Source: Paucisalibacillus algeriensis (GTDB lineage: Bacteria > Bacillota > Bacilli > Bacillales > Amphibacillaceae). Taken from it: a stretch of 64,000 nt of DNA. Below the pieces are notes generated by a model. That model ran no database searches, had not been told where the DNA came from, and was given only the letters and a program-made list of their open reading frames with translations. The position numbers and the translations under genes were made by a program. This document shows, one piece after another, positions 21,502 through 30,800 of the stretch. The stretch lies in contig NZ_CBYO010000020.1 of the NCBI RefSeq assembly GCF_000577245.1, positions 1 to 64,000 on the forward strand. The letters run 5' to 3'. The first letter of the stretch is position 1. Each line of letters opens with the position of its first letter.

Positions 21502-21885
21502 CTATCCTCTTCTAGCACCTCGACCTCCACGTCTAGATTCTGTGTGCTTCTTCAAAGAGGCTAATCGATCTTCAGAATCCTTTAGAAAACGGTTCATTTT
21601 TGATTCAAATGTTTCCGTGCGTTCTCTTGGATTATGACGGACTGGCTTTTTTTCTTTTGCTTTTTTAATTGATAAACCAATTTTGCCATCCTTTTCGACA
21701 TTAATTACTTTAACCTCAACTTGGTCACCTACTGATAGATGTTCATTAATGTCTTTAACGTAATTGTCGGCAACCTCACTAATATGAACAAGTCCTGTTG
21801 TGCCTTGGCCTAGCTCGACAAAAGCACCAAAATTGGTGATACCGGTTACCTTACCTTGCAGCTTGCTGCCTACTTCAATTGACAT
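21502..21885 (-). CDS. yabR: S1 RNA-binding domain protein YabR
   Basis: A 127-residue protein with one S1 domain over the first 72 residues (GSKLQGKVTGITNFGAFVEL, LVHISEVADNYVKD, KVINVEKDGKIGLSIKKA). A basic Arg/Gly-rich tail ends RRGGRGARRG. It resembles the general stress protein 13 family and probably binds RNA or ribosomes. It follows divIC on the same strand, as in B. subtilis. No specific target can be read from the sequence. Confidence 0.9.
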   Translation of the reverse strand: MSIEVGSKLQGKVTGITNFGAFVELGQGTTGLVHISEVADNYVKDINEHLSVGDQVEVKVINVEKDGKIGLSIKKAKEKKPVRHNPRERTETFESKMNRFLKDSEDRLASLKKHTESRRGGRGARRG

Positions 21886-21959
21886 AAAAAAAATGCTCCT
21901 CCTTAATATTTTTGGAAAGTACCTTACTTATATATTATAGCTATTAACTCAAAAGTGTG

Positions 21960-22337
21960 TCAATATGACGTATCATCATCTGGCGTTTTAAAGATTAATT
22001 CGCCTTCTTTTGATAGGAAGTATTTAGTACGAGCAATATCTAGAATGTACTCTTTATCATTAAGTAATTCTATTTCCTCCTTGTATCTATCTTCCTCTTT
22101 CTTCAAATCAGCTAGTTCTTCCTTAAGAAGCTTATATTCTTCTGATTTATCTGAATGGACTGCCCGTTGTTGGAAGTGGTATACCGCCATGCCACCAACT
22201 GCAATAGCGACAACAATAGCAAATAGAACTAACCGACGGAAAAGTCGTTGCTTTTTCCGTTTTTGTCGTTCCATGTGAGCATCATATTGATCCATATAAT
22301 TTGAGTTAAGTTTAGTAATTGTCTTCTTTTTTTGCAT
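21960..22337 (-). CDS. divIC: Cell division protein DivIC
   Basis: A small bitopic divisome protein that works with FtsL and DivIB at the septum. The 125 residues have a basic cytoplasmic N terminus (RQKRKKQRLFRR), one membrane helix at about 35-52 and an extracytoplasmic leucine-zipper coiled coil (EEYKLLKEELADLKKEEDRY). It ends with a conserved YFLSKEGELIFK segment. It lies 4 bases after yabQ. Length and position match B. subtilis. Confidence 0.93.
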   Translation of the reverse strand: MQKKKTITKLNSNYMDQYDAHMERQKRKKQRLFRRLVLFAIVVAIAVGGMAVYHFQQRAVHSDKSEEYKLLKEELADLKKEEDRYKEEIELLNDKEYILDIARTKYFLSKEGELIFKTPDDDTSY

Positions 22338-22341
22338 AGCG

Positions 22342-22941
22342 TCACCTCCTCTTAGATGAAATGAGCCTCCAATACTTTCTACATATATTCTGTATTTTAC
22401 TATAAAATCCTGCTATTTTGTGTAAAAATAATTTGAATTTTTTTGGAAGTAAACGATATATCTGTTTAAAGAGCCATTTTATTGGTAGGTAAACACATTT
22501 CAAAACAAAACCCAAAACTAGCATAACCATATTAAAGAGGAAGATTACACATGCTATTAAAAGCTGTATTAAGTATCTTATCGGTGCAATAATGAAGTTC
22601 TTTACTAGATTATGAAGTATTTGATAGATTCTTGCGGCAATCATAATCATTCGTTCTAATAGCCGTTTATAAAGGTTTGCAGCCAATGCTTGGTAAGCTG
22701 CAAACCCTAATAAACAAGCTACAAATACGTAGAACCTAAGCTCACCTAAATTCACTTGGAATAATATAAAATATAATATGAATACTTGGGTGAGCCAAAA
22801 GCTGATTTCCATAAAATAGACTAAGAACACATTTCTTTTCCAGTGTCTTTGGAATCTGCGAAAAGTATCTAATGTAATGCCAAGGTAAAAGCCTCCAGCA
22901 ATCATGGAAACCATGGTTAAGAACTGGATACTAAGTGTCAT
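22342..22941 (-). CDS. yabQ: Spore cortex protein YabQ
   Basis: A 199-residue multi-pass membrane protein needed for spore cortex formation in B. subtilis. Hydrophobic segments are seen at about 5-22, 42-62, 68-86 and 110-145, followed by a basic cytoplasmic tail (KRLL, KKFKLFLHKI, SSKRR). Its ATG overlaps the yabP stop by four bases. It lies in a sporulation pair yabP-yabQ directly upstream of divIC. Confidence 0.92.
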   Translation of the reverse strand: MTLSIQFLTMVSMIAGGFYLGITLDTFRRFQRHWKRNVFLVYFMEISFWLTQVFILYFILFQVNLGELRFYVFVACLLGFAAYQALAANLYKRLLERMIMIAARIYQILHNLVKNFIIAPIRYLIQLLIACVIFLFNMVMLVLGFVLKCVYLPIKWLFKQIYRLLPKKFKLFLHKIAGFYSKIQNICRKYWRLISSKRR

Positions 22942-23240
22942 TTGAATAGCTTGCTAAAGAATCCTTTAGCTTTCTCCTGAGAATGTTCATCTACATAAGA
23001 AACTTCATACACCTTACCTTTAATGGCTACAACTCCTTCGCCTACATCTAAATTTTTCAGCTGAAGATTTTGCCCACGAATGATTAGGTAGCCCATTACT
23101 GTTTCTAACAGAAACTCCTCATTGTCAAAACTATCTACTTCTTTTACACCAGTAATTTCTAACAACCTACGATTATTTAGCTTTAACTGATGATCCTGTT
23201 GAGTCACTCTTGTACTATTTTCTTTCTCATAATAGTTCAT
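22938..23240 (-). CDS. yabP: Sporulation protein YabP
   Basis: A 100-residue YabP/YqfC-family protein, required for cortex formation and expressed in the mother cell. The conserved stretch LNNRRLLEITGVKEVDSFDN is followed by LETVMGYLIIRGQNLQLKNL and a short basic C terminus. GGAGGAAGG stands before its ATG. It overlaps yabQ by four bases. A sigma-E-like promoter lies directly upstream. Confidence 0.94.
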   Translation of the reverse strand: MNYYEKENSTRVTQQDHQLKLNNRRLLEITGVKEVDSFDNEEFLLETVMGYLIIRGQNLQLKNLDVGEGVVAIKGKVYEVSYVDEHSQEKAKGFFSKLFK

Positions 23241-23265
23241 ATCCGCCTTCCTCCTTATCAGTAAT

Positions 23266-23290
23266 ACTTTATGAAAGGAGGGACAAGTAT
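23266..23290 (-). promoter_or_regulatory. Candidate sigma-E promoter of yabP
   Basis: On the minus strand CATAAAGT (23266-23273) fits the sigma-E -10 CATACANT at seven of eight positions. ATA of the -35 (23288-23290) lies 14 bases upstream, two fewer than the ideal. YabP is under sigma-E in B. subtilis. Confidence 0.45.
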
Positions 23291-23294
23291 AGAA

Positions 23295-23558
23295 CTATTC
23301 TCTATCGATTTTTTCTTCTTTAATAATTTTATATAACATGTCAGCTTCTTCTTTTCGAACCGTTTCTTTCAGTGTTGTAACCTCTACTGTTACAACCTTC
23401 TGGCCGAACCTTATTTGCATCGTATCCCCTACTGATACAGTTGAAGATGCCTTTGCTTGGGCCCCATTTATTGTAATTCGTCCTTGGTCAGCTACCTCTT
23501 TTGCTAGAGTCCGTCTTTTAATTAAACGAGAAACTTTTAAAAATTTATCTAAACGCAT
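23295..23558 (-). CDS. rqcP: RqcP, S4-domain ribosome quality-control factor (YabO)
   Basis: An 87-residue Hsp15-type S4 RNA-binding protein: MRLDKFLKVSRLIKRRTLAKE, then VADQGRITINGAQAKASSTV. In B. subtilis the protein (YabO/RqcP) supports RqcH-driven alanine tailing of stalled nascent chains on 50S subunits. It lies 4 bases after yabN, as expected. There is no unusual feature. Confidence 0.93.
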   Translation of the reverse strand: MRLDKFLKVSRLIKRRTLAKEVADQGRITINGAQAKASSTVSVGDTMQIRFGQKVVTVEVTTLKETVRKEEADMLYKIIKEEKIDRE

Positions 23559-23562
23559 TGGT

Positions 23563-25011
23563 TTACTCTCTCCCCTTCGCTTGATCCCAATAATAATCCA
23601 TTTCTTCTAGATTAGACTTCCTGATATCCTTTCCCTTTTCATGCAATTGCTCCTCTATATAAGAGAATCTCCGGAAGAACTTCTGGTTAGTTAGGCTTAG
23701 AGCATTCTCTGGATCTACATTATAATATCTTGTTAGGTTTACTAGTACAAATAATACATCACCAAATTCTTTTTCCACTTCATCTTCATTTCCCGATTCA
23801 ATGGCTGCCTTAACTTCTATTATTTCTTCATCAAGCTTTTTCCAAATATCTGCAGCATGATCCCAATCAAACCCTACCTTTGCTGCTTTCTTTTGTAACT
23901 TATAGGCCTTCAAAAGAGATGGTAAACCTTTTGGTATCCCATCTAGGACTGATTTTCTATTCTCACCTTTTTCTTTACGCTTGAGTGCTTCCCAATTTGT
24001 CATCACATCATCAACGGATTGAACCGCCACATCAGAAAATACATGCGGATGCCTGAAAATCATCTTCTCTGTAATGGATTGGATAACATCGTCAATGGTA
24101 AAATAACCATCATCCTCACCGATTTGACTATGTAACATAATTTGCAGAAGTACATCGCCAAGTTCTTCAATTATACCGTTGTCATCTTGTTCATTTATCG
24201 CTTCAATTAATTCATAAATTTCCTCAATGGCAAATTCTCGTAATGACTCATGTGTTTGCTCTTTGTCCCAAGGGCAGCCATTTGGTCCTCTTAAAATCGC
24301 AATAACCTCTCTGAGTCGACCAAAGGTATGGTTTAGTAATAGTTTTGGTGCAGGTGGAATGTAAACACTTGTTAAGTTACTTACTTCCACCCGGTGGTCC
24401 AATTCTTCTAATGGCACAGTTATAATCTTCTCCTGATCACTTCCTGCAGCGTCAATAATGGTTACCTGATAATCTGCTGGTAAGTCCTCTAGTAATGCTA
24501 GTTTTACTTCTGATGCAATAAACCTGTCATATACTTGGCAAAAGACAATATGATGTTGGTAATCAAGTTGCCCCCTTGTAAAGCTTGTACCATCGACAAA
24601 CTGAAATCCTTCAATAGGATCAATTTTCAAAGAGGTGAATAATGCATCTAAATAACTTTGACCTCCTACAATTTTCACTTCTACTTGATCTTGTTCTAGT
24701 AATAATTGAACAGTTCTCTCCGCAAGCATTGGATGACCTGGAACGGTATAACAAACATTGTTATTCTGTGCTTTTTCTAATAGAATCCTTACAATTTCTT
24801 GGTAAACCGATTCAAACTCCTTTTCCCGTTCATACAAATAATCAAACGAAGAAAAAGTTAAACCCTCTTCCCTTAATGATTGCATTACTGGATGATCTAA
24901 TGTGCGAGTATACAGAACATGTTCCGTATTGGTTAGTTTTCGGTAAATACCTAGGGGTAATTGTTCTAAATCTCCTGCACCTAATCCCATTACTTCTATA
25001 CGATGCTTCAT
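23563..25011 (-). CDS. yabN: YabN: tetrapyrrole methylase-like plus MazG pyrophosphohydrolase
   Basis: A 482-residue fusion. The N-terminal half is of the SAM-dependent tetrapyrrole methylase fold (IEVMGLGAGDLEQLPLGIY, VCYTVPGHPMLAERT). The C-terminal half is MazG with GPNGCPWDKEQTHESLREF, the metal-binding EEIYELIEAI and ELGDVLLQIMLHSQ, and a second MazG-like repeat (EKEFGDVLFVLVNL). MazG hydrolyses nucleoside triphosphates to monophosphates; the methylase substrate is unknown. The stop of the upstream flippase overlaps its start by 4 bases. Confidence 0.94.
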   Translation of the reverse strand: MKHRIEVMGLGAGDLEQLPLGIYRKLTNTEHVLYTRTLDHPVMQSLREEGLTFSSFDYLYEREKEFESVYQEIVRILLEKAQNNNVCYTVPGHPMLAERTVQLLLEQDQVEVKIVGGQSYLDALFTSLKIDPIEGFQFVDGTSFTRGQLDYQHHIVFCQVYDRFIASEVKLALLEDLPADYQVTIIDAAGSDQEKIITVPLEELDHRVEVSNLTSVYIPPAPKLLLNHTFGRLREVIAILRGPNGCPWDKEQTHESLREFAIEEIYELIEAINEQDDNGIIEELGDVLLQIMLHSQIGEDDGYFTIDDVIQSITEKMIFRHPHVFSDVAVQSVDDVMTNWEALKRKEKGENRKSVLDGIPKGLPSLLKAYKLQKKAAKVGFDWDHAADIWKKLDEEIIEVKAAIESGNEDEVEKEFGDVLFVLVNLTRYYNVDPENALSLTNQKFFRRFSYIEEQLHEKGKDIRKSNLEEMDYYWDQAKGRE

Positions 25012-26552
25012 TTTGTTGACCTCCTATTGCTTAAGAACCTTGATACAAAAGGTAAAAGACTCAATTCTTTATCCGAAAAAGCTTTAAAGCGTATTAATAT
25101 TAATAAATATATCAATGCCCCAATAGTTGAGACAATAAGAATTAGAAACAATAATTCTACCCTAGAAAAAGTATCCGCCTGAACTACCTTATCCACGATT
25201 AATAAAAATGTTATCATTCCAATATTGGCAAATATAAATGCTTTCCAATTAATATATACAAGCTTTTTAATTTGCAAACCTATTTTTAATTTAAGTAAGG
25301 TGGCAATCGTTAAAAATAAAAGACTAACGATCGTTCCGATTGAACTACCAATTATACCAAGTTGCGGAACCAATACCCAATTTAACAGCCATTTAAGGGA
25401 AAAAGCTCCCAAAATGAAGAAAGCTGTCCACTTGATATGCCCTAATCCTTGTAAAATGGAACTAGATGTTATGACAAGAGAACTTAATAAAATGGCTGCC
25501 ATTAATAACGTTAAAGCTTGATCACCTTGATTATCTTGATACAATAATCGATTTGCTTCCGGAAATAGTAATATTAAGCCCACCGTAGCACCCCAAGCTA
25601 AATAAAAACTTATCTTTAACGAACTAACAATGTGTTGTTGTTTCCTTTCTAAAGCGTCTCTTGCCATACTAGGTATTAGGGCAAGACCAAAGGATGATCC
25701 AAGAACGGCACCAATCTGAATAAGTGGTTGCCCCCTATCAAACACCCCTTTTGCTTCCATTGCCTCTTGATTCGATAAACCATAATCCACTAATCCAGGT
25801 ACAATTGTAAACGCATCGGCAAACTGAATAATCAACAATAGCATATGATTCAGAGAAGCAATTAAGCCAAAAAGAAAAATTGTTTTTCCATAATATTTCC
25901 AAGGAACTGGGTGACTTGTAATGGTAGTTGGTTTATATTTCAAATAGAACATAGTCAGTATGAAAATTGCTGCGAAGACACCAATCATAGTGGCAATTCC
26001 AGCAAGAGTACCTATCTGATAAATGTCTATTCCATATTTTGCCACACAAACAGCCATCACAATAATTATAATGACTCGAAAAAATTGTTCACCTATTTGT
26101 GAATAGGCTGTTGGTTTCATTTCTCCTTTTCCTTGAAACACTCCTCGTAGTAAAGCGGAGAAAGGAATAACTAACAACAGTATACTTGCAAGTTTGTAGG
26201 CTGAATTTAACCTTTTATCTCCTACAAAAACTGCTATAGAATCAGCATTAACGAAAAGGAATAATGCTAATGTACCACAAATTCCAAATAGAATAGTTAA
26301 TATTGGAACCATAAAGTACTTAACTGAGATATCCTTTCTCTCTGCTGCTAACTTGGAGATTGCTGTTGGAAAACCATACAGAGCTAGCACTAGTGCTATT
26401 CCAAGAATAGGGTACACTTGTTGATAAATATAGAAGCCAAGATCACCAGTAAGGTTTTGTAAAGGTATTCGGTAGCCAGCACTTAATACCTTACTAATTA
26501 AACCAGCTAATGTAAGAATTAAAGCTCCCTTAACAAATTTATTATGTTCCAT
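25008..26552 (-). CDS. yabM: MATE/MOP-family polysaccharide flippase (SpoVB-like, YabM)
   Basis: A 514-residue integral membrane protein with about 14 helices. It opens KFVKGALILTLAGLISKVLSAGYRIPL, the hallmark of the SpoVB/MurJ-like group of lipid-linked glycan flippases. I start it at the ATG at 26552, with AGAGG eight bases before; a longer frame to 26654 has no ribosome-binding site. Substrate is unproven. Position between spoVT and yabN matches B. subtilis yabM. Confidence 0.9.
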   Translation of the reverse strand: MEHNKFVKGALILTLAGLISKVLSAGYRIPLQNLTGDLGFYIYQQVYPILGIALVLALYGFPTAISKLAAERKDISVKYFMVPILTILFGICGTLALFLFVNADSIAVFVGDKRLNSAYKLASILLLVIPFSALLRGVFQGKGEMKPTAYSQIGEQFFRVIIIIVMAVCVAKYGIDIYQIGTLAGIATMIGVFAAIFILTMFYLKYKPTTITSHPVPWKYYGKTIFLFGLIASLNHMLLLIIQFADAFTIVPGLVDYGLSNQEAMEAKGVFDRGQPLIQIGAVLGSSFGLALIPSMARDALERKQQHIVSSLKISFYLAWGATVGLILLFPEANRLLYQDNQGDQALTLLMAAILLSSLVITSSSILQGLGHIKWTAFFILGAFSLKWLLNWVLVPQLGIIGSSIGTIVSLLFLTIATLLKLKIGLQIKKLVYINWKAFIFANIGMITFLLIVDKVVQADTFSRVELLFLILIVSTIGALIYLLILIRFKAFSDKELSLLPFVSRFLSNRRSTK

Positions 26553-26639
26553 ATGTAACGTCCTCTTAGGGCTTTCCCACTGATTAAAATTCCACTCCAT
26601 TATACCACAGTGAAGTATTGCTAGCCCCTTGGGTGTAGG

Positions 26640-26890
26640 ACACTTCACAATCATAGTTCTTGCAACATTGATAGATGTAACCGCTAACTAGGTGGACTTG
26701 CTTTAAGTCGGAGGGCTCTTGACATCATTTTGTATTTGGATTGTGATTAAAATGATGTATGGGAATGCTTTATAAATCATTTTGCGCTGGGATTGTGATT
26801 GTGATTGAAATGATGTATGGGGGTGCCCTGACGTAGCCGTTCCTGATTAATCCTTTCTAGGCAGCTGATTTTATAGTTTCCTACACTATT
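26640..26890. other. Intergenic stretch with a 52-bp duplication
   Basis: The gap between yabM and spoVT holds no gene. It contains two tandem units 52 bases apart starting at 26724 and 26776 (ATCATTTTG...GATTGTGATT...AATGATGTATGGG). The second copy has an extra GTGATT. Confidence 0.6.
26723..26830. repeat. 52-bp tandem duplication
   Basis: Two units with a 52-base period share ATCATTTTG, GGATTGTGATT and AAATGATGTATGGG. Each contains ATCATTTT and AAATGAT in inverted order, so each could form a weak hairpin. The period and the GATT-GAAATGAT-ATG-GGG core recall the array at 38.37-38.69 kb. Confidence 0.6.
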
Positions 26891-26938
26891 AAAAAAGAGT
26901 AAAAATTAGTGTTTAACAACCAATTTTCACTCTTTATA
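26890..26938 (-). terminator. Terminator of spoVT
   Basis: AAAGAGTAAAAATTAGT pairs with ACCAATTTTCACTCTTT (26894-26910 with 26919-26935) with few mismatches, just past the spoVT stop. Confidence 0.75.
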
Positions 26939-26943
26939 AACCT

Positions 26944-27480
26944 CTATTCCATTTGTTTTGCTAAAAAGCTTGCCGCTGTCTCCAATGACTTTTGTTCCAC
27001 TTCACTTAACTTGTCCCCATCTCTTGAATACATCACGATACAACCAATCGGGTCACCATTTGCAATGATCGTACTGATACAATACGAGTTTACTTTCTCT
27101 TCTTTTCCTGATAGCAGTTCTAAAGTACTACTTTCCGTTTCCAGTGTTTGCAATCTACCTTCTATTGCCTTTTCAATTTTAGAGCCAATGTTCTTATTTA
27201 AGTAATCTTTTTTGGATTCCCCAGCCACTGCGATAATTTCATCTCGGTCACAAATTAATACCGGATGATGAAGGGAATCGAACAGCGCTTGTGCGTACTC
27301 GGTCGCAAAGTTACCTAATTCATTGATAGGGGAGTATTTCTTTAGAATTACCTCACCCTCACGATCAATGAATATTTCAAGTGGATCTCCTTCACGGATT
27401 CGTAAAGTTCTTCTGATTTCTTTCGGTATGACTACTCTACCTAAATCATCAATCCGTCGTACAATTCCTGTTGCTTTCAT
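26944..27480 (-). CDS. spoVT: Stage V sporulation protein T
   Basis: A forespore transcription regulator that modulates sigma-G genes. The 178 residues begin with an AbrB-type swapped-hairpin DNA-binding domain (MKATGIVRRIDDLGRVVIPK, EIRRTLRIREGDPLEIF). A GAF-like C-terminal domain follows (VLICDRDEIIAVAGESKKDY). The ATG at 27480 gives exactly the family length; the frame extends to 27522 without support. AbrB at 47.3 kb has the same N domain. It stands between mfd and yabM. Confidence 0.96.
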   Translation of the reverse strand: MKATGIVRRIDDLGRVVIPKEIRRTLRIREGDPLEIFIDREGEVILKKYSPINELGNFATEYAQALFDSLHHPVLICDRDEIIAVAGESKKDYLNKNIGSKIEKAIEGRLQTLETESSTLELLSGKEEKVNSYCISTIIANGDPIGCIVMYSRDGDKLSEVEQKSLETAASFLAKQME

Positions 27481-27524
27481 ACAAGTGAAGCCTCGCTTTC
27501 TTATGATGATTTTTGGTGCCAAAG

Positions 27525-27800
27525 ATTCGAAGCTAAGCCTATTATGTCACGCTAATGGTGATAGAGTTTTGGTTAGGTGTTTTAGGAAACAGCCTACTCT
27601 TTAAGTACTTACACAACTTTTGGCGTTGCTTTATTTTTAATAAAACCGGAGTTGTGTTTTAGTAGTATAAATCATCTTGGAAGAACTATACATGAAATAC
27701 CATTTTCTGTTCTTCATGGAAATTTTAAAAAACTTGTAAAATGATAATACGATGTTATAGCTAGCTTGTTATTGTAAACAATATCCGGCCTGTACCTGCA
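27525..27800. other. Gap between mfd and spoVT
   Basis: No gene is seen. There is an 8-bp inverted pair ACACAACT (27610) and AGTTGTGT (27649) and AT-rich sequence that should include the spoVT promoter. I could not identify a convincing sigma-G site. Confidence 0.4.
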
Positions 27801-27804
27801 TAAT

Positions 27805-27850
27805 AAAAACGAACACATTCGCTAAAGGACGAGCAAATGAGAGTTTTCTA
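27805..27850. repeat. 43-bp hairpin repeat, full copy 2
   Basis: AACACATTCGCT and AGCAAATGAGAGTTTTCT form a weak hairpin. The sequence is the counterpart, in the other orientation, of the repeat at 3700-3752. It lies 15 bases beyond the mfd stop and could also serve as its 3' end structure. Confidence 0.55.
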
Positions 27851-27865
27851 AAAGTGGGCTTATAC

Positions 27866-30800
27866 CTAGCGATTAATTCTATCCATTTTTCCAATAAAAT
27901 CTTTTATCGTATCATAACGGTTTATTTTCATATCCCTGGAAAAACGGTACATAACCTTTAGTTTATTTCCTTCTGTACCAAGCATAATCTCTCTTCCATA
28001 CTCATTTGCTAATTCAAAGATCTTGCTACCATCAATTAACTGGCTCCTATCTTCTGATACAAGCATTTCAATTTTATAATTTTTTTCTATTATGGACTCA
28101 ATTTTTTCCTTTTTAGCTAACCATCTTAGCTCAGAAACGATAAATAGATTTTCCACTTCAGTAGGAAAGTCTCCAAAACGGTCCAATAATTCGTCCTGTA
28201 AATCATGAATATCTTCTTTAGATGAAAAAGTTTGGAACTGTTTATACATGTCAATCTTCTGTTTTTCATCCTCAATATAAGAATCCGGTATATATGCGTC
28301 GATGGACAAGTTTAGTTCAGGATCAAATGGTTTAATATCCTCGATTTCCTTCCCAAGCTTTCGTGCTTCAATTGCCTCACTTAACATCTGGTTATACATA
28401 TCAAATCCTACTGAATCGATGAAACCATGTTGTTGCGCACCAAGAAGATTACCAGCTCCTCGAATGGATAGGTCTCGCATCGCAATTTTAAAACCAGACC
28501 CTAATTCAGTGAATTCTTTAATAGCTTGTAGACGCTTTTCAGCAACTTCTGTTAAGACCTTATCTTTCTTATAGGTAAAGTACGCATAAGCAACTCGATT
28601 TGAACGCCCAACCCGACCTCTTAACTGATATAGCTGACTTAGTCCCATTCGGTCTGCATCATAGACGATTAAAGTATTAACATTCGGAATATCTACACCC
28701 GTTTCAATAATTGTCGTACTTACCAGAACATCAAATTCTCCTTCTAAGAAGCCAAACATGACATTCTCTAATTCGGATTCATTCATTTGTCCATGAGCAA
28801 TTGCAACTCGTGCCTCTGGTACTAACATTCCAATATCGCGAGCCATCTTATCGATATTTTCTACTCGATTATATAAGAAAAATACTTGACCACCACGGGC
28901 CATTTCTCTTTCAATTGCTTCTCTAACCAATACAGGATTATATTCCATGACATACGTTTGAATAGGAAAGCGATTCTCTGGTGGTGTCTCAATTACAGAC
29001 AAATCACGAACACCAAGCATAGACATATGTAAGGTTCTAGGAATAGGTGTTGCCGTTAGAGTTAGAACATCAATATTTGATTTCAATTGTTTAATTTTTT
29101 CTTTATGCTTTACTCCAAATCGCTGTTCTTCATCAACAATTAATAAACCTAAATCATGGTACTCTATATCCTTTGATAGGAGTCGATGGGTACCAATTAC
29201 AATATCTACTAATCCTCTTTTTAGTCCATCAGTAGTTTCCTTTTGCTGTTTTGGTGTTCTAAATCTACTTAATAGGCCAATATTAATTGGATAATCTTGG
29301 AATCGCTCCCGGACTGTTTCATAATGCTGTTGGGCAAGAATGGTAGTTGGCACAAGAAATGCAACCTGTTTTCCATCCGCAACTGCTTTAAATGCAGCAC
29401 GAATCGCCACCTCCGTTTTCCCATAACCAACGTCGCCACATAATAAACGGTCCATCGGTCTAATGCTTTCCATATCTTGCTTTATCTCTTCAATACAGCG
29501 TAACTGGTCATCTGTTTCTTGATATGGAAAAGAAGCATCAAACTCTCGCTGTAACTCCCCATCCGATGAATAAGCAAATCCCTTTTGCGCCTGTCTTTCT
29601 GCATAGAGTTTAATTAAATCATCTGCAATATCCTCAACAGAGCTTTGTACTTTGCGTTTTACTTTGGTCCAATCACTTCCACCTAATTTGTATAGCTTAG
29701 GTTCTTTGCCTTCTGAACCAACGTATTTTTTAACGAGATCAATTTGGTCGATTGGAACAAATAATTTATCATCACCAGAATATTTAATAAGCATATAATC
29801 TTTATGTTTGCCATTTACCTCTAGTGTTTCAATTCCTAAATAGCGCCCTATACCGTGATTAGTATGAACAACATAGTCACCGACTTTTAGTTCTTGATAA
29901 TTTTGAATCCGTTCAGCATTGGAGATGTTCTGTTTCTTTCTTGGTCGTTTCGATTTTTTTTTGAACAACTCATTTTCCGTTATGATAACAAGCTTATGCA
30001 TTGGTAACTCAATACCACTTGTCATATTAGCAACAACTATAGTTGGAATATCAACCGGTAGTTGTAAATGTTCTGTATGCCTTGCTTCAATATCATAATC
30101 AGCTAAAATAGAATGTACTTTTTCAGCCCTATTCATATTTGGTACAGCTATAACAACGGAAAAATCGCCCTTGGACCACCGCTTCAATTCATTTTTAAAT
30201 AAATGCATTTGGCCATGAAACTCCTGCATAGCCCTTGACGAAAGGTTAACGATATTCTGTGGGTTTGTATTGGGAATATGGCGTAAAAATACGGACATAT
30301 AAATTCGTGTTGCATTCATATTGCTAAAGACAGAATGCCAATCAAAGGAGAACCTACTACCAGCCACCATTTTACTTGCTTCTAAAAGGCTACTGTACCA
30401 TTCTGCTTCTTCGTGATCCAAATTGGTAGCTGTTTCCTGTATTCTACTCATCTCATCAAGGATGATAAACCCATTTGTTGGTAAATAATCTAATAAACTA
30501 GCAGGTTTATCATAGAAAAACCCTATATATTTATGCATTTCCTTAAAGTGTTCTAAACCTTTTAATCGTTCAATATCTCCTTCAATAGCATCTACCAAGG
30601 CTTCTTTTGTTTCTTTTGTTTTTAATTTTTTTAATGTAGCAGAAAAAGCTTCCTCTAACCTATGTGCACCTGTAAGGATATCTTCATTCGTTAGGAGTAA
30701 CTCTGTTGCAGGTCCAACCTCCACTGTTTGCAAGCGGTCTAGAGAACGTTGGGTATCGGCATCAAAATAGCGAATGGAATCTACCTCAACATCAAACATC

